This document shows positions 24,109-34,729 of a stretch of DNA of 64,000 nt, piece after piece. Below the pieces are notes generated by a model. It did not search any database. It saw only the letters and a program-made list of their open reading frames with translations, and had not been told where the DNA came from. This DNA comes from Nostoc sp. 'Peltigera membranacea cyanobiont' N6 (lineage in GTDB: Bacteria; Cyanobacteriota; Cyanobacteriia; Cyanobacteriales; Nostocaceae): positions 868,001 to 932,000 of the forward strand of contig NZ_CP026681.1 of NCBI RefSeq assembly GCF_002949735.1. The letters are read 5' to 3'. Position 1 is the stretch's first letter; each line of letters begins with the position of its first letter. The position numbers were made by a program, and so were the translations under genes.

Positions 24109-24455
24109 GTACATGGCGATCGTTATCCTCTATCCCAGACTTGCAAGCTGATGCGATCGCTAGCTACAAGCAGTTAGTAATTATTATTCATTAACTATTT
24201 TAAATATTTTTATTATCAGCTTAACTGTCTTAACTGTCTTAACTGTCTTAACTGTCTGAAATGCCCACTTAACTGTCTGAAATATCCACTTAACTCTCTT
24301 AACTGCTATTGTATTTTTTTGATAAACCTGAGATAATTTATATATTAAAGTTCATCATATTAGGTAAAAAGTAATAAGCTTATTAAAATTGAAAAAATGT
24401 TTAATATATCCTCTAACAACACAAAATAGTAAGTAACCTATATATAGTTTAGACT
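24109..24455. repeat. Intergenic region with 9-bp tandem repeats (24221-24307)
   Basis: Nine-base units TTAACTGTC are repeated: four exact direct copies at 24221-24256, then spaced copies separated by TGAAATGCCCAC-like and TGAAATATCCAC units, with the last copies degenerate. No gene is seen in the rest. The stretch separates the RiPP-like trio from the NRPS cluster and probably contains the cluster promoter. Confidence 0.75.
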
Positions 24456-24995
24456 ATGCAAAAAGTATTGATAAGTAAGCATATTGAACCGCTTAATCTG
24501 AGTCCATTCCAAAGAATTTTACTAACAACTGATGGCACGTTAACAGAAATATTAGAAGCTTATCTGTTGGAAAAAATTCAGTTAGTTAAATTATCAGAAG
24601 AAATAGTTAAGATTACAAAATCTATTCCAGCTTTAGATTTGGATATTGGTAATCAAGTAATTGAAAGAAAAGTATTATTACAAGGCAAGATTAGTCTAAA
24701 TAATTTTATTTATGCCGAATCCATAATTGTACATGAAAGATTAGATAACAGTTTGAGAACCAAACTAACTGAATCTCAAGAACCAATTGGTAGGCTTTGG
24801 TTAGAACATAAACTTGAGACATTTAAAGAAATAATCGATTCAGCGATAGAAACATCTGATGACTTATCTGATTATTTTAATATAGCAAGAGAAGACAAAA
24901 TACTTTCTCGGACTTATCGAGTTTTTTCTAATAAAAAACCGATAATAATGATTACTGAAAAGTTTCCAGAAAGCTACTTTCTTAAAAAATTTTAA
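24456..24995 (+). CDS. Chorismate pyruvate-lyase-like protein (4-hydroxybenzoate former)
   Basis: The 179-residue protein has the blocks of the UbiC-like DUF98 family: LSPFQRILLTTDGTLTEILEA at the start, IERKVLLQG, YAESIIVHERL, PIGRLWLEHKLETF and RTYRVF...ITEKFPE at the end. Members such as the mycobacterial enzyme release pyruvate from chorismate to give 4-hydroxybenzoate. Together with the following ligase and carrier protein it would supply an aromatic starter for the NRPS. It is the first gene of the cluster. No clear Shine-Dalgarno sequence is seen. Confidence 0.82.
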   Translation: MQKVLISKHIEPLNLSPFQRILLTTDGTLTEILEAYLLEKIQLVKLSEEIVKITKSIPALDLDIGNQVIERKVLLQGKISLNNFIYAESIIVHERLDNSLRTKLTESQEPIGRLWLEHKLETFKEIIDSAIETSDDLSDYFNIAREDKILSRTYRVFSNKKPIIMITEKFPESYFLKKF

Positions 24996-25046
24996 TACGT
25001 TTAATTTCTAAAATAGATTTGTATTCCTTTAATTATTGAGGTAAGA

Positions 25047-26588
25047 ATGTTAGAAAAAAGTCTTATTGAGGTTGTCAAAAAATATCCCGATAAAACTGCT
25101 ATCGCTTATGACACATTGAGGATTAGCTATCAACAGTTTTATGCTAATATCACACATTTAAGTAACTATTTAAGCACGTTTAGTATTGATCGAGGTGACT
25201 GTATAGCATTAAATTTGCCTAATAGTCCAGAATTTGCGATCGCCTTTTACGCGACTGCTAAACTGAATGCTATAGTTTTGCCAATTAATCCTCTTCTCAA
25301 AGAAGAAGAACTCAGCCACTACATTATTGACAGCAATACAAGAGCAATTATTACCAATAGTAATGGGGCAGATATTAGTCGTAAAATTATCTCAAAAATA
25401 GACAAAAGAATAGAATTAATTGTCCTTGATGATACTTATCCATTTACCAAAGAAGTCGATAAATCAATAATTACGGAAAGCACCTCTATTTTTAAAGGTG
25501 ATGTACTTTATCAATATTCCTCTGGTTCTACGGGCAGACCGAAAAGAGTATGTAGAACCCAAAATAATTTATATCAAGAAGTTATAAACTTTACTGAAAC
25601 TACTAATATATCTCCAGAAGATAATATTTTATGTATAGTGCCACTTTATCATGCACATGGATTAGGAAATTGCTTGTTAGCTACTATACATAATGGTGCA
25701 ACCCTAGTGATTTTAGAACAAGTTTCACATCAAGGCAAAGCCATTGAGGTGCCATTTATTTTTAGACGTTCGAGGGTATTAGAACTTATCGAAAAAGAGA
25801 AAATTACTATTTTACCTGCTGTTCCTTATATTTTTAATACTCTAGCTGAAACACCAGATGATACTCAAGTTGATGTTTCCACACTGAAACTATGCTTTTC
25901 TGCCGGTAACTTTTTATCAAAAGAGATTTTTGATAAGTTTATTCAGAGATTTGGCATTCCTCCGAGACAACTTTATGGTTGTACAGAAGCTGGTTCTATT
26001 GCGATTAATCTAGATGAAGACCTAAAAAACACCTATAATTCTGTAGGTTGTCCTTTAAAAAATATTGACATTAAAATTATTGATGATGCGGGGAAAGAAC
26101 TACCAATTGAAAGTATTGGAGAGATAGTCATTAAAAGTCAAGCATTAACTAGAGGATATCATAATCAATTAGAAGTAAATCAACAGGTATTTAAAGATGG
26201 TTCGTTTTTTACTGGTGATTTAGGTAAAAAAGATGAATTTGGACGTGTTTACATTACTGGTAGAAAGCAAATCTTCATTGATACAGGAGGTCACAAAGTT
26301 GATCCACTAGAAATAGAAAACATCCTATTAACTCATAGTCAGGTTAAAGAAGCAGTTGTTGTGGGCATCAAAGGCTTATATGCAGGAGAAATTATAAAGG
26401 CAGTTATCGTACCTCAAAACCAAGGTATTTGTGAAGAGAAAGATATTCTATCTTACTGTAAAGACAAATTGGCTGATTTTAAAGTACCGAAAATTATCGA
26501 ATTTCGTGACGAGATTCCCAAAAGTCCATTAGGCAAGATATTAAGAAAAAGCTTAATTGATAATTTATCAGAAACTATAAAATCATGA
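25047..26588 (+). CDS. Acyl-AMP ligase, probably for 4-hydroxybenzoate
   Basis: The protein has 513 residues and is a stand-alone ANL-family adenylating enzyme. It shows the P-loop motif YSSGSTGRPKR near residue 157, the YGCTEAG motif near 312, TGDLGKKD near 392 and the C-terminal lysine in SPLGKILRKSL. It lacks a carrier domain, which is encoded by the next gene in an ATGA overlap. The neighbouring chorismate-lyase-like gene suggests 4-hydroxybenzoate as substrate; this comes from context, not from the active-site residues. GAGG precedes the ATG. Confidence 0.83.
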   Translation: MLEKSLIEVVKKYPDKTAIAYDTLRISYQQFYANITHLSNYLSTFSIDRGDCIALNLPNSPEFAIAFYATAKLNAIVLPINPLLKEEELSHYIIDSNTRAIITNSNGADISRKIISKIDKRIELIVLDDTYPFTKEVDKSIITESTSIFKGDVLYQYSSGSTGRPKRVCRTQNNLYQEVINFTETTNISPEDNILCIVPLYHAHGLGNCLLATIHNGATLVILEQVSHQGKAIEVPFIFRRSRVLELIEKEKITILPAVPYIFNTLAETPDDTQVDVSTLKLCFSAGNFLSKEIFDKFIQRFGIPPRQLYGCTEAGSIAINLDEDLKNTYNSVGCPLKNIDIKIIDDAGKELPIESIGEIVIKSQALTRGYHNQLEVNQQVFKDGSFFTGDLGKKDEFGRVYITGRKQIFIDTGGHKVDPLEIENILLTHSQVKEAVVVGIKGLYAGEIIKAVIVPQNQGICEEKDILSYCKDKLADFKVPKIIEFRDEIPKSPLGKILRKSLIDNLSETIKS

Positions 26589-26836
26589 AAAACATCAGTT
26601 TAATTGAAAAAGAAATCAAAAATGTTGTTTTAAGTATTTTACCAAATATTAATAGTGAAGATTTGTCAGACTCTAGCAATCTTTTTAGTATAGGGCTGGA
26701 TTCTGTAAACGCTATGACACTTGTGCTTAAATTACAGAATACTTTTGGTATTAAATTTGCAGTTAATGATATTAATGCAGAAAATTTTCAAAGCGTACAA
26801 ACTCTTGTGAGGCTAATCAATGAAAAGCAAGGCTAA
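26585..26836 (+). CDS. Free acyl carrier protein for the starter unit
   Basis: The 83-residue protein has the phosphopantetheine site in LFSIGLDSVNAMTL, with Ser in GLDS. The gene overlaps the ligase by 4 bp, so ligase and carrier are probably made in equal amounts. The loaded acyl group would pass to the first condensation domain of the next gene, 79 bp downstream. Confidence 0.87.
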   Translation: MKNISLIEKEIKNVVLSILPNINSEDLSDSSNLFSIGLDSVNAMTLVLKLQNTFGIKFAVNDINAENFQSVQTLVRLINEKQG

Positions 26837-26915
26837 TAATTTTTAGAACCAGTTTTTGTGAAAAGACTGAAAGACTTCAGAATATCCCTAAAAGACCTGA
26901 AAAAAGAAGACTACA

Positions 26916-29900
26916 ATGAGCTATTCTGCTGAAACAAATCCATTAGAACCAAATAAGTCAGTAAAAACAGGGAAAAATATCTGGCAAGCGATCGCAAACA
27001 TTCTCGAATTACAAAATCAAGCTCCAGCTTTGATACCTGTATCTCGGAATGAACACTTGCCTTTGTCTTTTTCTCAAGAAAGGTTATGGTTCCTTTACCA
27101 GTTACAGCAAGATAGCTCTACTTATAATGTCTCCTTGGCTTTTCGCCTTCAGGGTTTACTCAACATTTCTGCATTAGAGAATAGTCTCAATGAGATTATC
27201 CAACGCCACGAAACATTGCGGACTACGTTTTTAGCTTTCCAAAACAAGCCTGTTCAAGTAATTGCTCCCAGCCTCAAATTGACGTTATCTGTAGTGGATC
27301 TTCAGGAACTTCCTGAAAGAGAAAAGGAAACTCAAGTTTTGCAACTGGTTAAAAACGAAGTTGAACAACCCTTTGATCTAGAGCAGCGATCGCTGTTACG
27401 GTCTTCCTTAGTGCATCTGGATGAAAATGAATATGTGCTACTCCTGAGTGTTCACCACATTGCCTTTGATGGTTGGTCTGAAGGTATTTTGTGGCGCGAA
27501 CTGACAGCCTTGTACATAGCTTTTTCCACTGATAAGTCCTCTCCCCTACCTGAATTGCCCATCCAGTACGCAGACTTTGCTGTTTGGCAAAGACAATGGC
27601 TGCAAGGTCAAGTCATGGACACTCAACTGAACTACTGGAAGCAACAACTAGCAGGATCGCCTCCTCTGCTGGAACTTCCTACCGACCGAGTGCGCCCACC
27701 CATACAGACAAACCGTGGTGGTATCAAGCACTTTCAGCTAGATTATCATCTGACTCAAAAACTCAAAAGCTTGAGCGAAAAGTCAGGCGCAACCTTATTT
27801 ATGACTTTGCTGACTAGCTTTGTCATCTTGCTATCGCGCTACAGTAATCAGCAAGATATTCTCATCGGTTCCCCAATAGCCAACCGTAACCGTAGTGAAA
27901 TAGAATCTCTAATCGGCTTTTTTGTCAATCTTTTAGTGTTGCGGACTGACGTTTCTGGGAATCCCAGCTTTTGGGAATTACTGCAAAGAGTACGCCAAGT
28001 AGCAATGGAAGCATACTCTCACCAAGATGTGCCGTTTGAAAAAGTAGTAGAAGCTTTGCAGCCAGAAAGAAACCTCTGCTACTCTCCATTATTTCAGGTA
28101 ATGTTCATTTTACAGAATACGCCGCCTGGAAAATTGGAATTACCTGGTTTATCTCTAACTCGCATAGAAATAGAAAACTCCACAGCTAAGTATGATTTAA
28201 CTTTATCGATAACGGAGAATGAGCAAGGACTGAGTGGCAGTTTAGAGTACAACTCTGATTTATTTGACCCAGCTACAATTACCCGGATGGTGGGGCATTT
28301 TGTGACCTTGCTGGAAGGGGTTGTTGCTAACCCAGAAGAGCGGATTTCGCAATTACCTTTACTGACAAAAGTTGAGCAACAGCAGTTATTAGTGGAGTGG
28401 AACGATACTCAGGCGGATTATCCCTTTGATAAATGTATCCATCAGTTGTTTGAAGAGCAGGTAGAGCGTACACCTGATGCAGTAGCAGTTGTATTTGAAG
28501 ACCAACAACTGACTTATGACCAATTAAATTGTCGTGCTAATCAGTTGGCACATTACTTGCGTTCATTGGGTGTAAAACCAGATACGCTAGTGGGTATTTG
28601 TGTAGAGCGATCGCTAGAAATGGTAGTGGGTATTTTGGGCATTCTCAAGGCAGGTGGTGCTTATGTGCCAATTGACCCAGAGTATCCCCAAGAGCGTTTA
28701 AGCTTCATGCTACAAGATGCGGCTGTTTCCATACTGTTAACTCAACACCAACTACTTAAAAGACTACCTGAGCATCAAGCACAGCTTGTCTGTTTGGATG
28801 CTCACTGGCCGCTCATTTCCCAGTCAAGTCAGGATAATCTTATCTCTGGCGTACAAGCGAATAACTTGGCTTATGTGATTTACACTTCTGGTTCTACAGG
28901 TCAACCTAAAGGTGTAGCATTGAATCAGCTTGCTCTTGGTAATCTAATCTTGTGGCAACTGCAAAATAATCCAATTTCTACTGGAGCAAAAACGCTGCAA
29001 TTTGCTCCTATCAGCTTTGATGTCTCCTTCCAAGAAATCTTCTCTACCTGGTTTTCGGGAGGTACATTGTTCTTAATTGGAGAGGACTTGCGCCTAGATG
29101 CCCTAGCTTTGTTAGGTTTTCTTGAAGAAAAAGCTATTGAGAGATTATTTGTTCCCTTTGTTGCCTTACAGCAACTAGCTGAAGTAGCTGTTGCGAGTGC
29201 ATCAGTTACGAGTAATCTACGAGAAATTATTACTGCTGGGGAACAGTTGCAGATTACTCCCGCTATTTCTCAATGGTTAAGCAAATTAAATGATTGTACT
29301 TTGCACAATCATTATGGGCCATCAGAGAGTCATGTAGTTACTACTTTTAGTCTAACTAATTCTTCAGTCAACACTTGGCCATTACTTCCTCCCATTGGCC
29401 GCCCTATTGCTAACACACAAATCTACATCCTAGATAAGTATCTACAGCTTGTACCCGTCGGCGTACCAGGAGAATTGTACATTGGTGGTGTCTCTTTGGC
29501 GCGAGGCTATCTCAACCTTCCTGAGTTGACACAAGAGAAATTCATCTCTAATCCTTTTGAGAAAGCGGCGGTTCGGCTCCGCTCACTGAACGGAGGGAGT
29601 AAATTATATAAAACCGCCGATTTAGCACGTTATCTGCCAGATGGCAACATCGAATACCTGGGACGCATCGACAATCAGGTAAAAATTCGGGGTTTCCGTA
29701 TCGAGTTGGGAGAAATTGAAACAGTACTGAATCAACACGGCGATGTGCAAGTATCTAGCGTCATTGTCCGCGAAGATCGCCCTGGACAGAAGCAGTTAGT
29801 CGCTTACATAGTGCCGCAAAAAGAAGTGATACCGACAATCAGCGAACTGCGGCAATTCCTGAAAGCCAAGTTGCCAGATTACATGGTTCCTAGTACTTTT

Positions 29901-32900
29901 GTAATTCTAGAAGCTCTACCCCTAACTCCCAACGGTAAGGTAGACCGCCGTGCCTTACCTGCACCAGATTTACTCAGTGAAATAGCAGATAAATTTGTTG
30001 CACCCCGCAACCCAATTGAGGAAACGTTAGCACTGATTTGGTGTCAAGTGCTGAGGTTAGAGAAAGTAGGCATTTACAATAATTTCTTTGAACTAGGGGG
30101 ACATTCCCTACTAGCGACTCAAGTAATTTCCCGCTTGCCAGAAGCCTTTGGGACTTTGTTACCGTTGCGTTCTTTATTTGAGTCACCAACCATTGCTCAG
30201 TTAAGTGAAGTTATCTTAGGTGAACTTCTTCAAACTGGTTCGAGTTTGATTCTTCCGGCAATTTTTCCCGTTACCACAAGACAAGACATACCTTTATCTT
30301 GGGCACAAGAGCGCCTGTGGTTTCTCCATCACTTAGAAGGCGAAAGTGGTGCTTACACAATGCCTTTTGCTATGCGTTTGGTAGGGAATCTCAATATCAA
30401 AGCTTTGGAACAAGCAGTTGGGGAGATGGTGCAACGGCATGAAGTTCTGCGGACTCGTTTTGAGATCAAGGATGATAAGCCAGTACAGGTAATAGCCCCT
30501 GATATAATCATAACTTTACCAGTGGTGAATCTACAGAATGTGGTAGACCCTACCAAACAAGTAGAGCAACTAGCGATAAAAGAAGCCTACAAACCATTCG
30601 ATCTGACTAAAGATCCTGTCTTGCGGGTCAAGATGTGGCAAGTTGCGGCTGACGAGTATGTACTACTGATAGCCATTCACCATATTGCTGCTGATGGTTG
30701 GTCAATAGGCGTTTTGAACCGTGAATTATCTGCCCATTATCGAGCCATTACCGCAGGTAGCGCGGTGCAATTACCAGAGTTATCTGTACAGTATGCCGAC
30801 TTTACCTTATGGCAGCGCCAATGGCTGACAACTCAGGTATTGGAACCTCAGTTAAGTTACTGGAAACAACAGTTAGCAGCAGCACCACCTTTGTTGGAAT
30901 TGCCTACAGACCGCCCCCGCCCATCTATCCAAACTTTTCGGGGAGGTATAGAGCGGTTTCAACTAGATGGCAAACTAACACAGCAGCTTAGACAACTCAG
31001 CCTAGAGTCTGGAACGACTCTGTTTATGACACTGCTGACGGGTTTTGTTGTGTTAATGTCTCGCTACAGTGGTCAAACGGATCTTGTAATTGGCTCCCCG
31101 ATCGCAAATCGCAACCGCAAAGAAATAGAAGGGTTAATTGGTTTTTTTGTCAATACTCTGGCGCTGAGATTCGATTTGTCCTCAGAACTGACCTTGAAAG
31201 CTTTGCTGGAACAGGTGCAGCAGGTAACTCAAAACGCTTACGACCATCAAGATTTGCCCTTCGAGATGTTAGTTGAAGAGTTGCAACTGGAGCGAAACCT
31301 GGATCGTAACCCACTGCTGCAAGTGATGTTTGCCCTTCAGAATGCGCCAAGCAACCCTTGGGATTTGCCTGGTTTAACGGTCGAGAAAATGCCTTGGGGA
31401 CTTGAAGCAGTGCGGTTTGACCTAGAAGTTCACTTTTGGGAAATCCCTGAAGGTCTTGAGGGATTTTGCTATTACAGCAGCGATTTATTTGATGCGGCAA
31501 CGATCGCTCGCATGATGAAACATTTCCAGAATTTGTTAGCGGCGATCGTCACTAATCTAGAACAACCAGTCAGCCAATTGCCCTTACTAACAGCACAAGA
31601 AAAGCAGCAATTGTTAGTAGAGTGGAACGCCACCCAAACGGATTATCCAAGTAACCAATGTATCCATGATTTGTTTGCAGCGCAAGCCGAACAGACTCCT
31701 GATGCGATCGCTGTGGTTTTTGGAGAGCAAAAGTTAACTTATCAGGAATTGAATGCACAAGCAAATCAATTAGCACATTATCTGCAAAAACTGGGCGTAA
31801 AACCAGGTGTGCTGGTGGGTATTTGTGTGGAACGTTCTGTATCTATGGTTGTCGGGTTGTTGGCAATTCTTAAGGCAGGTGCGGCGTATGTGCCTTTGGA
31901 TATTGAATATCCCCAAGAGCGTTTAGCTTTTATCATAGAAGACACTCAGATATCGGTGCTGTTGACAACACAGAAATTAACCGATGTAATTCCCCAACAT
32001 CAAGCGCGTGTTGTTTATTTTGATACTGATGCAGATGCGATCGCTCTTGAAAGCCAACAAACCCCCAAAACGAAGGTGAAAGCCGATAATCTGGCTTATG
32101 TCATCTACACTTCCGGTTCAACAGGGAAACCCAAAGGAGTGGCTGTCAATCACCGAGCCGTAAACCGCTTGGTAATAAACACAAACTACATCAACATGGA
32201 ATCAACAGATGTCATTGCCCAAGCTGCAAATTACGCCTTTGACGCAGCTACCTTTGAAATTTGGGGAGGGTTACTGAATGGGGCGCGGTTGGTAGGGGTG
32301 AGCAAAGAATTGGCACTTTCGCCCAGAGATTTTGCTGATTTTTTGCGATCGCAAAGAATCAGCGTATTATTCTTGACAACTGCCTTGTTCAATCAAATTG
32401 CTCAGGAAGTCCCCTCTGCTTTCAATTCATTACGTCATCTCCTATTTGGAGGCGAAGCTGTCGATCCTAAATGGGTGAAAGAAGTACTGAACAATGGTGC
32501 GCCGCAGCGACTCCTCCATGTTTATGGCCCGACAGAGAATACAACATTTACTTCCTGGTACTTAGTGCAGGATGTCCCAGAATCCGCTACAACCATTCCC
32601 ATCGGACGACCGATTGCCAACACACAAATCTATGTATTAGATTCCCAACTACAGCCAGTAGGAATTTGCGTTCCGGGAGAACTATACATTGGCGGAGATG
32701 GTCTAGCAAGAGAATACCTCAACCGACCAGAGTTAACACAAGAGAAATTAATTCCCAATCCCTTTAGTTCTCAGCCTGGAGATCGCCTCTACAAAACTGG
32801 AGATAAGGTACGCTACCTGAGTGATGGGAATATTGAGTTTCTCGGTCGGATTGATTATCAGGTGAAAATTCGCGGTTTTCGCATCGAACTAGGAGAAATT

Positions 32901-34727
32901 GAAACCGTTTTGAGTCAACACCCCTTACTGCAAGAGAGTGTTGTGCTTGTAAGAGAAGACACACCTGGCGATAAACGTTTGGTAGCTTACTTAGTACCTG
33001 CACTTCATCGTCAAACATTACCGCAACAGGTTTCTCAATGGCAAAGTGAGTATGTGAGTGATTGGCAAACGCTTTATGAACAACTCTACAGCCAAAATCA
33101 AACTACAGACGATCTAACATTTAATATTGCTGGTTGGAACAGTTCGTATACCAAGCAACCCATCCCAGACCAGGAAATGCAAGAGTGGGTTGAGAGTACA
33201 GTCAGCCGCATTAAAGCTAACTTTCCCCAGCATATATTAGAAATTGGTTGCGGAACAGGGTTACTGCTATCTCGTCTTGCCAAGTACTCTCAACAGTATT
33301 GGGGTACTGATTATTCCATCGCCGCCATACAGCACGTTAAGCAGATATGCAGCACTGTTGAGGGTCTAGAAGATGTGCGGCTGCTGCACCAAATGGCAGA
33401 TAACTTTGAAGGTATCCCCCAAGGAGAATTCGACACTGTTATTTTGAACTCAATCGTGCAGTATTTTCCCAGTATTGAGTATCTGTTGCAGGCGATCGAA
33501 GGAGCGATGTCTACAATTACTCAACAAGGGACAATCTTCGTGGGCGATGTCCGCAGCTTGCCATTACTGGAGCCATACCATGCAGCCGTGCAGTTGTCCC
33601 AAGCGGCTGTTGATAAAACTATTGAGCAATGGCAGCAACAGGTCCATCAGAGTATGGCCGCCGAGGAAGAATTAGTCATCGATCCCAGTTTCTTCATTGC
33701 CCTTCAGACACGTTTTCCCCAGATTGGTTGGGTGGAGATTCAGCCAAAACGCGGTTACGCCCAAAATGAGCTAACTCAATTCCGCTACGATGTTACCCTC
33801 CATGTCGGTATTAATGTTCAAGCAAATACTATTGCTTGGTTAAATTGGCAACTAGATAAGCTCTCGTTCACACAAATTCAAAATCAACTGCTTCATGAGC
33901 AACCAGAACGCCTGGGAATCAGACGCGTCCCGAATCAACGGGTACAGCAAGCACTACAGATTTGGCAATGGCTGGAAAATCCCCCGGCTGTAGAAACAGT
34001 CAGCCAACTGCGGCAGTTCTTAGCACAACAACCAACTGCTGGGATCAATCCAGAAAAGTTTTACGAGTTGGGACAGCAACTCGGTTACACTGTCCACTTA
34101 AGTTGGTGGGAGAGTAGTCAGGATGGTTGCTATGATGTGGTGTTCTGTCGCAATAGTTCAACGCAAACATCTAACGCACAAGAGGCAATTGCTTTTTGGG
34201 ACACTTCAGCCGTCACAACCAAACCCTGGACTGACTACACTAATAATCCCCTATACGGCAAGTTAGTTCAGAAACTAGTGCCGCAGGTACGTGAATATAT
34301 CCAACAAAAGCTACCCGATTACATGGTACCGCAAGCTTTTGTTGTCCTCAATGCCCTGCCCTTAACACCCAATGGCAAAGTAGATCGTCGCGCTTTGCCA
34401 ACACCTGATACAGCCACGAGAAATCTTTCTACTGGCTTTGTTTTACCGCGATCGCCTATTGAAGCTCAAATCGCTCAAATCTGGAGTCAAGTCTTAGGGG
34501 TTGAACGCATTGGTGTTAAAGATAACTTCTTTGAACTAGGAGGACATTCCCTACTAGCTACCCAAGTCCTGTCAGAGATCAACTCAGCTTTTGAACTCGA
34601 TCTATCTATACAGATGATGTTCGAGTCTCCCACAGTCGCTGGCATAGCAGCCTACATAGAAGTAGTGGATTTGGTAACACAAAATTTATCAATTAAAGAA
34701 GTCAGTAGCGAGGTAGTGGAGTTTTGA
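26916..34727 (+). CDS. NRPS, two modules: C-A(Pro)-PCP-C-A(Ile)-NMT-PCP
   Basis: The protein has 2603 residues. C1 (HHIAFDGWS near 180) presumably takes the aryl starter. A1 (YTSGSTGQPKG near 656) reads DVQFIAHVVK by manual alignment to GrsA, a proline-type code. PCP1 has GGHSLL near 1059. C2 has HHIAADGWS near 1255. A2 (near 1731) reads DAFFLGVTFK, an Ile/branched-chain type. An N-methyltransferase (LEIGCGTG near 2108) is inserted between A8 and A10 of A2. PCP2 is near 2542. It has no epimerase. A1 carries a short in-frame repeat (29562-29595) and has KTAD instead of the usual KTGD in motif A7. It should make aryl-Pro-N-Me-Ile. Confidence 0.92.
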   Translation: MSYSAETNPLEPNKSVKTGKNIWQAIANILELQNQAPALIPVSRNEHLPLSFSQERLWFLYQLQQDSSTYNVSLAFRLQGLLNISALENSLNEIIQRHETLRTTFLAFQNKPVQVIAPSLKLTLSVVDLQELPEREKETQVLQLVKNEVEQPFDLEQRSLLRSSLVHLDENEYVLLLSVHHIAFDGWSEGILWRELTALYIAFSTDKSSPLPELPIQYADFAVWQRQWLQGQVMDTQLNYWKQQLAGSPPLLELPTDRVRPPIQTNRGGIKHFQLDYHLTQKLKSLSEKSGATLFMTLLTSFVILLSRYSNQQDILIGSPIANRNRSEIESLIGFFVNLLVLRTDVSGNPSFWELLQRVRQVAMEAYSHQDVPFEKVVEALQPERNLCYSPLFQVMFILQNTPPGKLELPGLSLTRIEIENSTAKYDLTLSITENEQGLSGSLEYNSDLFDPATITRMVGHFVTLLEGVVANPEERISQLPLLTKVEQQQLLVEWNDTQADYPFDKCIHQLFEEQVERTPDAVAVVFEDQQLTYDQLNCRANQLAHYLRSLGVKPDTLVGICVERSLEMVVGILGILKAGGAYVPIDPEYPQERLSFMLQDAAVSILLTQHQLLKRLPEHQAQLVCLDAHWPLISQSSQDNLISGVQANNLAYVIYTSGSTGQPKGVALNQLALGNLILWQLQNNPISTGAKTLQFAPISFDVSFQEIFSTWFSGGTLFLIGEDLRLDALALLGFLEEKAIERLFVPFVALQQLAEVAVASASVTSNLREIITAGEQLQITPAISQWLSKLNDCTLHNHYGPSESHVVTTFSLTNSSVNTWPLLPPIGRPIANTQIYILDKYLQLVPVGVPGELYIGGVSLARGYLNLPELTQEKFISNPFEKAAVRLRSLNGGSKLYKTADLARYLPDGNIEYLGRIDNQVKIRGFRIELGEIETVLNQHGDVQVSSVIVREDRPGQKQLVAYIVPQKEVIPTISELRQFLKAKLPDYMVPSTFVILEALPLTPNGKVDRRALPAPDLLSEIADKFVAPRNPIEETLALIWCQVLRLEKVGIYNNFFELGGHSLLATQVISRLPEAFGTLLPLRSLFESPTIAQLSEVILGELLQTGSSLILPAIFPVTTRQDIPLSWAQERLWFLHHLEGESGAYTMPFAMRLVGNLNIKALEQAVGEMVQRHEVLRTRFEIKDDKPVQVIAPDIIITLPVVNLQNVVDPTKQVEQLAIKEAYKPFDLTKDPVLRVKMWQVAADEYVLLIAIHHIAADGWSIGVLNRELSAHYRAITAGSAVQLPELSVQYADFTLWQRQWLTTQVLEPQLSYWKQQLAAAPPLLELPTDRPRPSIQTFRGGIERFQLDGKLTQQLRQLSLESGTTLFMTLLTGFVVLMSRYSGQTDLVIGSPIANRNRKEIEGLIGFFVNTLALRFDLSSELTLKALLEQVQQVTQNAYDHQDLPFEMLVEELQLERNLDRNPLLQVMFALQNAPSNPWDLPGLTVEKMPWGLEAVRFDLEVHFWEIPEGLEGFCYYSSDLFDAATIARMMKHFQNLLAAIVTNLEQPVSQLPLLTAQEKQQLLVEWNATQTDYPSNQCIHDLFAAQAEQTPDAIAVVFGEQKLTYQELNAQANQLAHYLQKLGVKPGVLVGICVERSVSMVVGLLAILKAGAAYVPLDIEYPQERLAFIIEDTQISVLLTTQKLTDVIPQHQARVVYFDTDADAIALESQQTPKTKVKADNLAYVIYTSGSTGKPKGVAVNHRAVNRLVINTNYINMESTDVIAQAANYAFDAATFEIWGGLLNGARLVGVSKELALSPRDFADFLRSQRISVLFLTTALFNQIAQEVPSAFNSLRHLLFGGEAVDPKWVKEVLNNGAPQRLLHVYGPTENTTFTSWYLVQDVPESATTIPIGRPIANTQIYVLDSQLQPVGICVPGELYIGGDGLAREYLNRPELTQEKLIPNPFSSQPGDRLYKTGDKVRYLSDGNIEFLGRIDYQVKIRGFRIELGEIETVLSQHPLLQESVVLVREDTPGDKRLVAYLVPALHRQTLPQQVSQWQSEYVSDWQTLYEQLYSQNQTTDDLTFNIAGWNSSYTKQPIPDQEMQEWVESTVSRIKANFPQHILEIGCGTGLLLSRLAKYSQQYWGTDYSIAAIQHVKQICSTVEGLEDVRLLHQMADNFEGIPQGEFDTVILNSIVQYFPSIEYLLQAIEGAMSTITQQGTIFVGDVRSLPLLEPYHAAVQLSQAAVDKTIEQWQQQVHQSMAAEEELVIDPSFFIALQTRFPQIGWVEIQPKRGYAQNELTQFRYDVTLHVGINVQANTIAWLNWQLDKLSFTQIQNQLLHEQPERLGIRRVPNQRVQQALQIWQWLENPPAVETVSQLRQFLAQQPTAGINPEKFYELGQQLGYTVHLSWWESSQDGCYDVVFCRNSSTQTSNAQEAIAFWDTSAVTTKPWTDYTNNPLYGKLVQKLVPQVREYIQQKLPDYMVPQAFVVLNALPLTPNGKVDRRALPTPDTATRNLSTGFVLPRSPIEAQIAQIWSQVLGVERIGVKDNFFELGGHSLLATQVLSEINSAFELDLSIQMMFESPTVAGIAAYIEVVDLVTQNLSIKEVSSEVVEF
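29562..29595 (+). repeat. Repeat-like insertion in the A1 domain
   Basis: Compared with the paralogous A domains of the other NRPS genes (NPFDETGGSKLYK), A1 reads NPFEKAAVRLRSLNGGSKLYK. The extra DNA contains GCGGTTCGGCTCCGCTCACT, of a type repeated in Nostoc genomes, and stays in frame. Confidence 0.6.
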
Positions 34728-34729
34728 GC

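Noticed and set aside
24221..24307. CRISPR array
   Set aside because: Units are 9 bp, mostly without spacers, and no cas gene is near.
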